From positions 1-6,194 of the forward strand of contig JAPFFX010000291.1 in NCBI GenBank assembly GCA_026645375.1: 6,194 nt of DNA, given 5' to 3'. The stretch comes from Citricoccus sp. WCRC_4. GTDB taxonomy: Bacteria; Actinomycetota; Actinomycetes; Actinomycetales; Micrococcaceae. Position 1 is the first letter of the stretch. Every line of letters starts with the position of its first letter. A model generated the notes under the pieces. That model was given only the letters and a program-made list of their open reading frames with translations, had not been told where the DNA came from and made no database searches. This document shows, in pieces, positions 4,505 to 6,194 of this stretch. The position numbers were made by a program, and so were the translations under genes.

Positions 4505-6194
4505 GGAGCGTGCACCCGCCCACCGGCCAACACGCCATCCGCCCAGCGGGCCAGGCGGGTGCGGTCGACCTTGGAGTTGTGACGGATGTCCACGGGGACG
4601 CGGTCGGTGACCAGGACGGCTGCCACCGGTACCGGCAGCGCGGCCTCGCGCACGGCCGCAGTCAGGCCCGTGGGGGCCAGCCCCGTCCGGATCCGGCGTC
4701 CGCCCGGGCTCCCGGCGGCCTCCACGACGGCGACCACGGCCTGGGTGCCCTGCGGACCGACGCCGACGATGGCGGAACGGAGCACGGCATCGAGGGCATC
4801 GATCCGGGCCTCCGGCCCGCCGGGGGCCACCGGGCCGGCCGGCGTGGTCACCACGTGCTGGAGCCGACCCTCGATCCAGAGCCGTCCCTCGGCGTCGAGG
4901 TGCCCCACGTCCTGGGTGCGGTGCCACTGCAGGCCGTCACGGGCGTCCCGCCGGCTGAGCGCATCAGTGAGCCACAACCGGTCGTAGCCGGCCTTCTGGT
5001 GCGGTGCCGAGACCACGACCTCGCCGAGCCGCCCTGCCGCGGGCGGTCCCTCCAGCAGTTCGTCCGCCGCGGAGCCGTCGTCCCGCAGTGGGGCGATGGC
5101 GATGCGCACCGGGCCCACCGGGCGGCCCACGCACACGCCGTCCTCCGTTCCGCCCGCGGTCGGATCGGCCAGGTGCTCGATGGTGGGACGGTCGATGTCG
5201 GCGAGCAGCAGGGCCTCGGTCATGCCGTACGGGGAGTGGATCTCGGCCGCCGGGAAGATCCGGGCGACCTGCGCCACCAGGTGCGGGTGCACCGGCGCGC
5301 CGGCGGACAGCACCAGGTCGACACGGCCCAGCACGCACCGCTGGTCCGGGCTGAGCCGGTCCGCCGTGGCGACCACGTTGCGCAGGGCCGCCGGTGAGGC
5401 GAACAGGATCGTCGCCCGGCCCGCCGCTGCGGCCTCGGCCACCGCCGTGGCGGTGAGCGTGGCCGGCCGGGTGACCGACATGTCCGGGGTGATGGAGGTG
5501 GCGCCGATGGCCGGCCCCAACAGGGCGAAGGGGGCGAACCCGGCGAGCAGGCTGGATCCCGGTCGGACGTCGAACACGTCGCGCAGCAGGGCGGCGAGGG
5601 CGGACAGCCGGCCGTGGGTGTACACCACGCCCTTGGCCGGTCCCGTGGACCCCGAGGTGTAGAGGATCGCGGCCGGGTCCTGGGCGGCCGGCTCGTGGAC
5701 GGGTCCGGCGTCGCCGTCGGCGTAGCGATGTCCCGCGTGCGCGGCGGCCATCCGGTACAGGCTGTCCTCGACACCCAGCGCCGCGGCCAGCGGGGCGGAC
5801 AGGGTCGACACGGAGATCCGGCGGCCCGGCCAGCCCTGGGCGCGGGCCACGGTGAGCCCGGGCGCCATCCCGACGACCCAGTCCGGCCGGGCCGCGCGGA
5901 CGGCGCGGGTCATGCCCGTGACGCCCAGGCCGGCGTCGGCCACGACCACGACGGCACCGATCCGCAGGCACGCGTAGAGGGCCGCGGTGAGGTCGAGGCC
6001 GGGGGTGACCATCATCGACACCCGATCTCCCGGCCTCACGCCGAGACGCACGAGCCCCACGGCCATGGCGTCGACCACGCCGGCCAGCCGGCTCCAGCTC
6101 ACCGGGGGCCGGGAGGGACCGGCCATGTCCACCAGCGCCGTGGTCGGTTCCCCGCGCCAGGCGTCGAGGAAGGACCACAGCGGGCGGTGGTCGC
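4501..6194 (-). CDS. oleC: OleC: beta-lactone synthetase of long-chain olefin synthesis (5' end outside window)
   Basis: OleC is an ANL-superfamily (acyl-CoA ligase-like) enzyme that uses ATP to convert the OleD product to a beta-lactone, which OleB then decarboxylates to the alkene. Of the protein, 563 residues are visible; the frame has no stop up to base 6194, so it is partial at the N-terminus. Numbering from the first visible residue, the ATP-binding loop YTSGSTGPAKG is at 178-188, YGMTE at 322-326, HRTQDVGHLD at 423-432 with D428, EGR at 441-443, and the C-terminal HNSK lysine at 541. IRHNSKVDR is a hallmark I associate with OleC rather than ordinary fatty acyl-CoA ligases. A GTG at 6132 could be mistaken for the start, but the codons upstream (HRPLWSFLDAW) look like coding sequence. 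OleC alone is usually about 550 residues, so nearly all of it is here; more sequence upstream would suggest an OleB-OleC fusion as in Micrococcus luteus. Confidence 0.9.
   Translation of the reverse strand, partial: DHRPLWSFLDAWRGEPTTALVDMAGPSRPPVSWSRLAGVVDAMAVGLVRLGVRPGDRVSMMVTPGLDLTAALYACLRIGAVVVVADAGLGVTGMTRAVRAARPDWVVGMAPGLTVARAQGWPGRRISVSTLSAPLAAALGVEDSLYRMAAAHAGHRYADGDAGPVHEPAAQDPAAILYTSGSTGPAKGVVYTHGRLSALAALLRDVFDVRPGSSLLAGFAPFALLGPAIGATSITPDMSVTRPATLTATAVAEAAAAGRATILFASPAALRNVVATADRLSPDQRCVLGRVDLVLSAGAPVHPHLVAQVARIFPAAEIHSPYGMTEALLLADIDRPTIEHLADPTAGGTEDGVCVGRPVGPVRIAIAPLRDDGSAADELLEGPPAAGRLGEVVVSAPHQKAGYDRLWLTDALSRRDARDGLQWHRTQDVGHLDAEGRLWIEGRLQHVVTTPAGPVAPGGPEARIDALDAVLRSAIVGVGPQGTQAVVAVVEAAGSPGGRRIRTGLAPTGLTAAVREAALPVPVAAVLVTDRVPVDIRHNSKVDRTRLARWADGVLAGGRVHAP

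Noticed and set aside
3533..4582. A 349-codon plus-strand frame opposite oleD
   Set aside because: It is antisense to a gene with clear catalytic motifs, and its translation is Gly/Arg/His-rich with no domain. It is a shadow of oleD codon bias.
4505..4927. Upstream extension of the oleD frame by 141 codons
   Set aside because: The segment is on the same strand as oleC in another frame. Its translation is a low-complexity Gly/Arg/Pro/Ala sequence, while the Rossmann strand of OleD begins immediately after the GTG at 4504.
4964..6178. A 404-codon minus-strand frame overlapping oleC in another frame
   Set aside because: The translation is a low-complexity Arg/Gly/Pro string, whereas the oleC frame has all ANL-superfamily motifs over the same bases.

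Overview
The window is very GC-rich. It carries an actinobacterial type topoisomerase IV subunit B, a DUF7455 zinc-ribbon protein and part of a head-to-head long-chain olefin (ole) cluster. This combination points to a high-GC Gram-positive bacterium, most likely of the family Micrococcaceae (the Micrococcus, Kocuria, Citricoccus or Arthrobacter neighbourhood). The family call is an inference from gene content and protein sequence. Nothing in the window identifies a species.

Layout from left to right. Positions 1-24 form a perfect hairpin, probably the terminator stem of the first gene. A 76-residue DUF7455 protein lies on the minus strand at 66-296. A 237-base divergent intergenic region (297-533) separates it from parE on the plus strand (534-2654), and holds a small hairpin and one weak promoter candidate. 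A class I SAM-dependent methyltransferase of unknown substrate follows parE after 10 bases (2665-3438). A 79-base convergent gap (3439-3517) carries a strong bidirectional hairpin. The rest is on the minus strand: oleD (3518-4504) and, overlapping it by four bases (GTGA), oleC (4501 to beyond 6194), which runs off the right edge of the window.

The genes form two functional blocks. The left block is housekeeping: ParE is the ATPase and TOPRIM subunit of topoisomerase IV, which separates daughter chromosomes with ParC (not in this window). The methyltransferase appears to be co-transcribed with it. The right block is the 3' part of an operon for head-to-head hydrocarbon synthesis. In the known pathway OleA condenses two fatty acyl-CoAs, OleD reduces the beta-keto acid to a beta-hydroxy acid, OleC closes it to a beta-lactone using ATP, and OleB decarboxylates the lactone to a long-chain internal alkene. 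OleC and OleD are seen here. OleA and OleB are expected beyond the right edge, with OleB possibly fused to the N-terminus of this OleC, as in Micrococcus luteus.

I saw no mobile element, CRISPR array, tRNA, rRNA or prophage gene. The window looks like ordinary chromosome. Its most distinctive content is the olefin pathway, which is known, and I found no clear evidence of an undescribed system.
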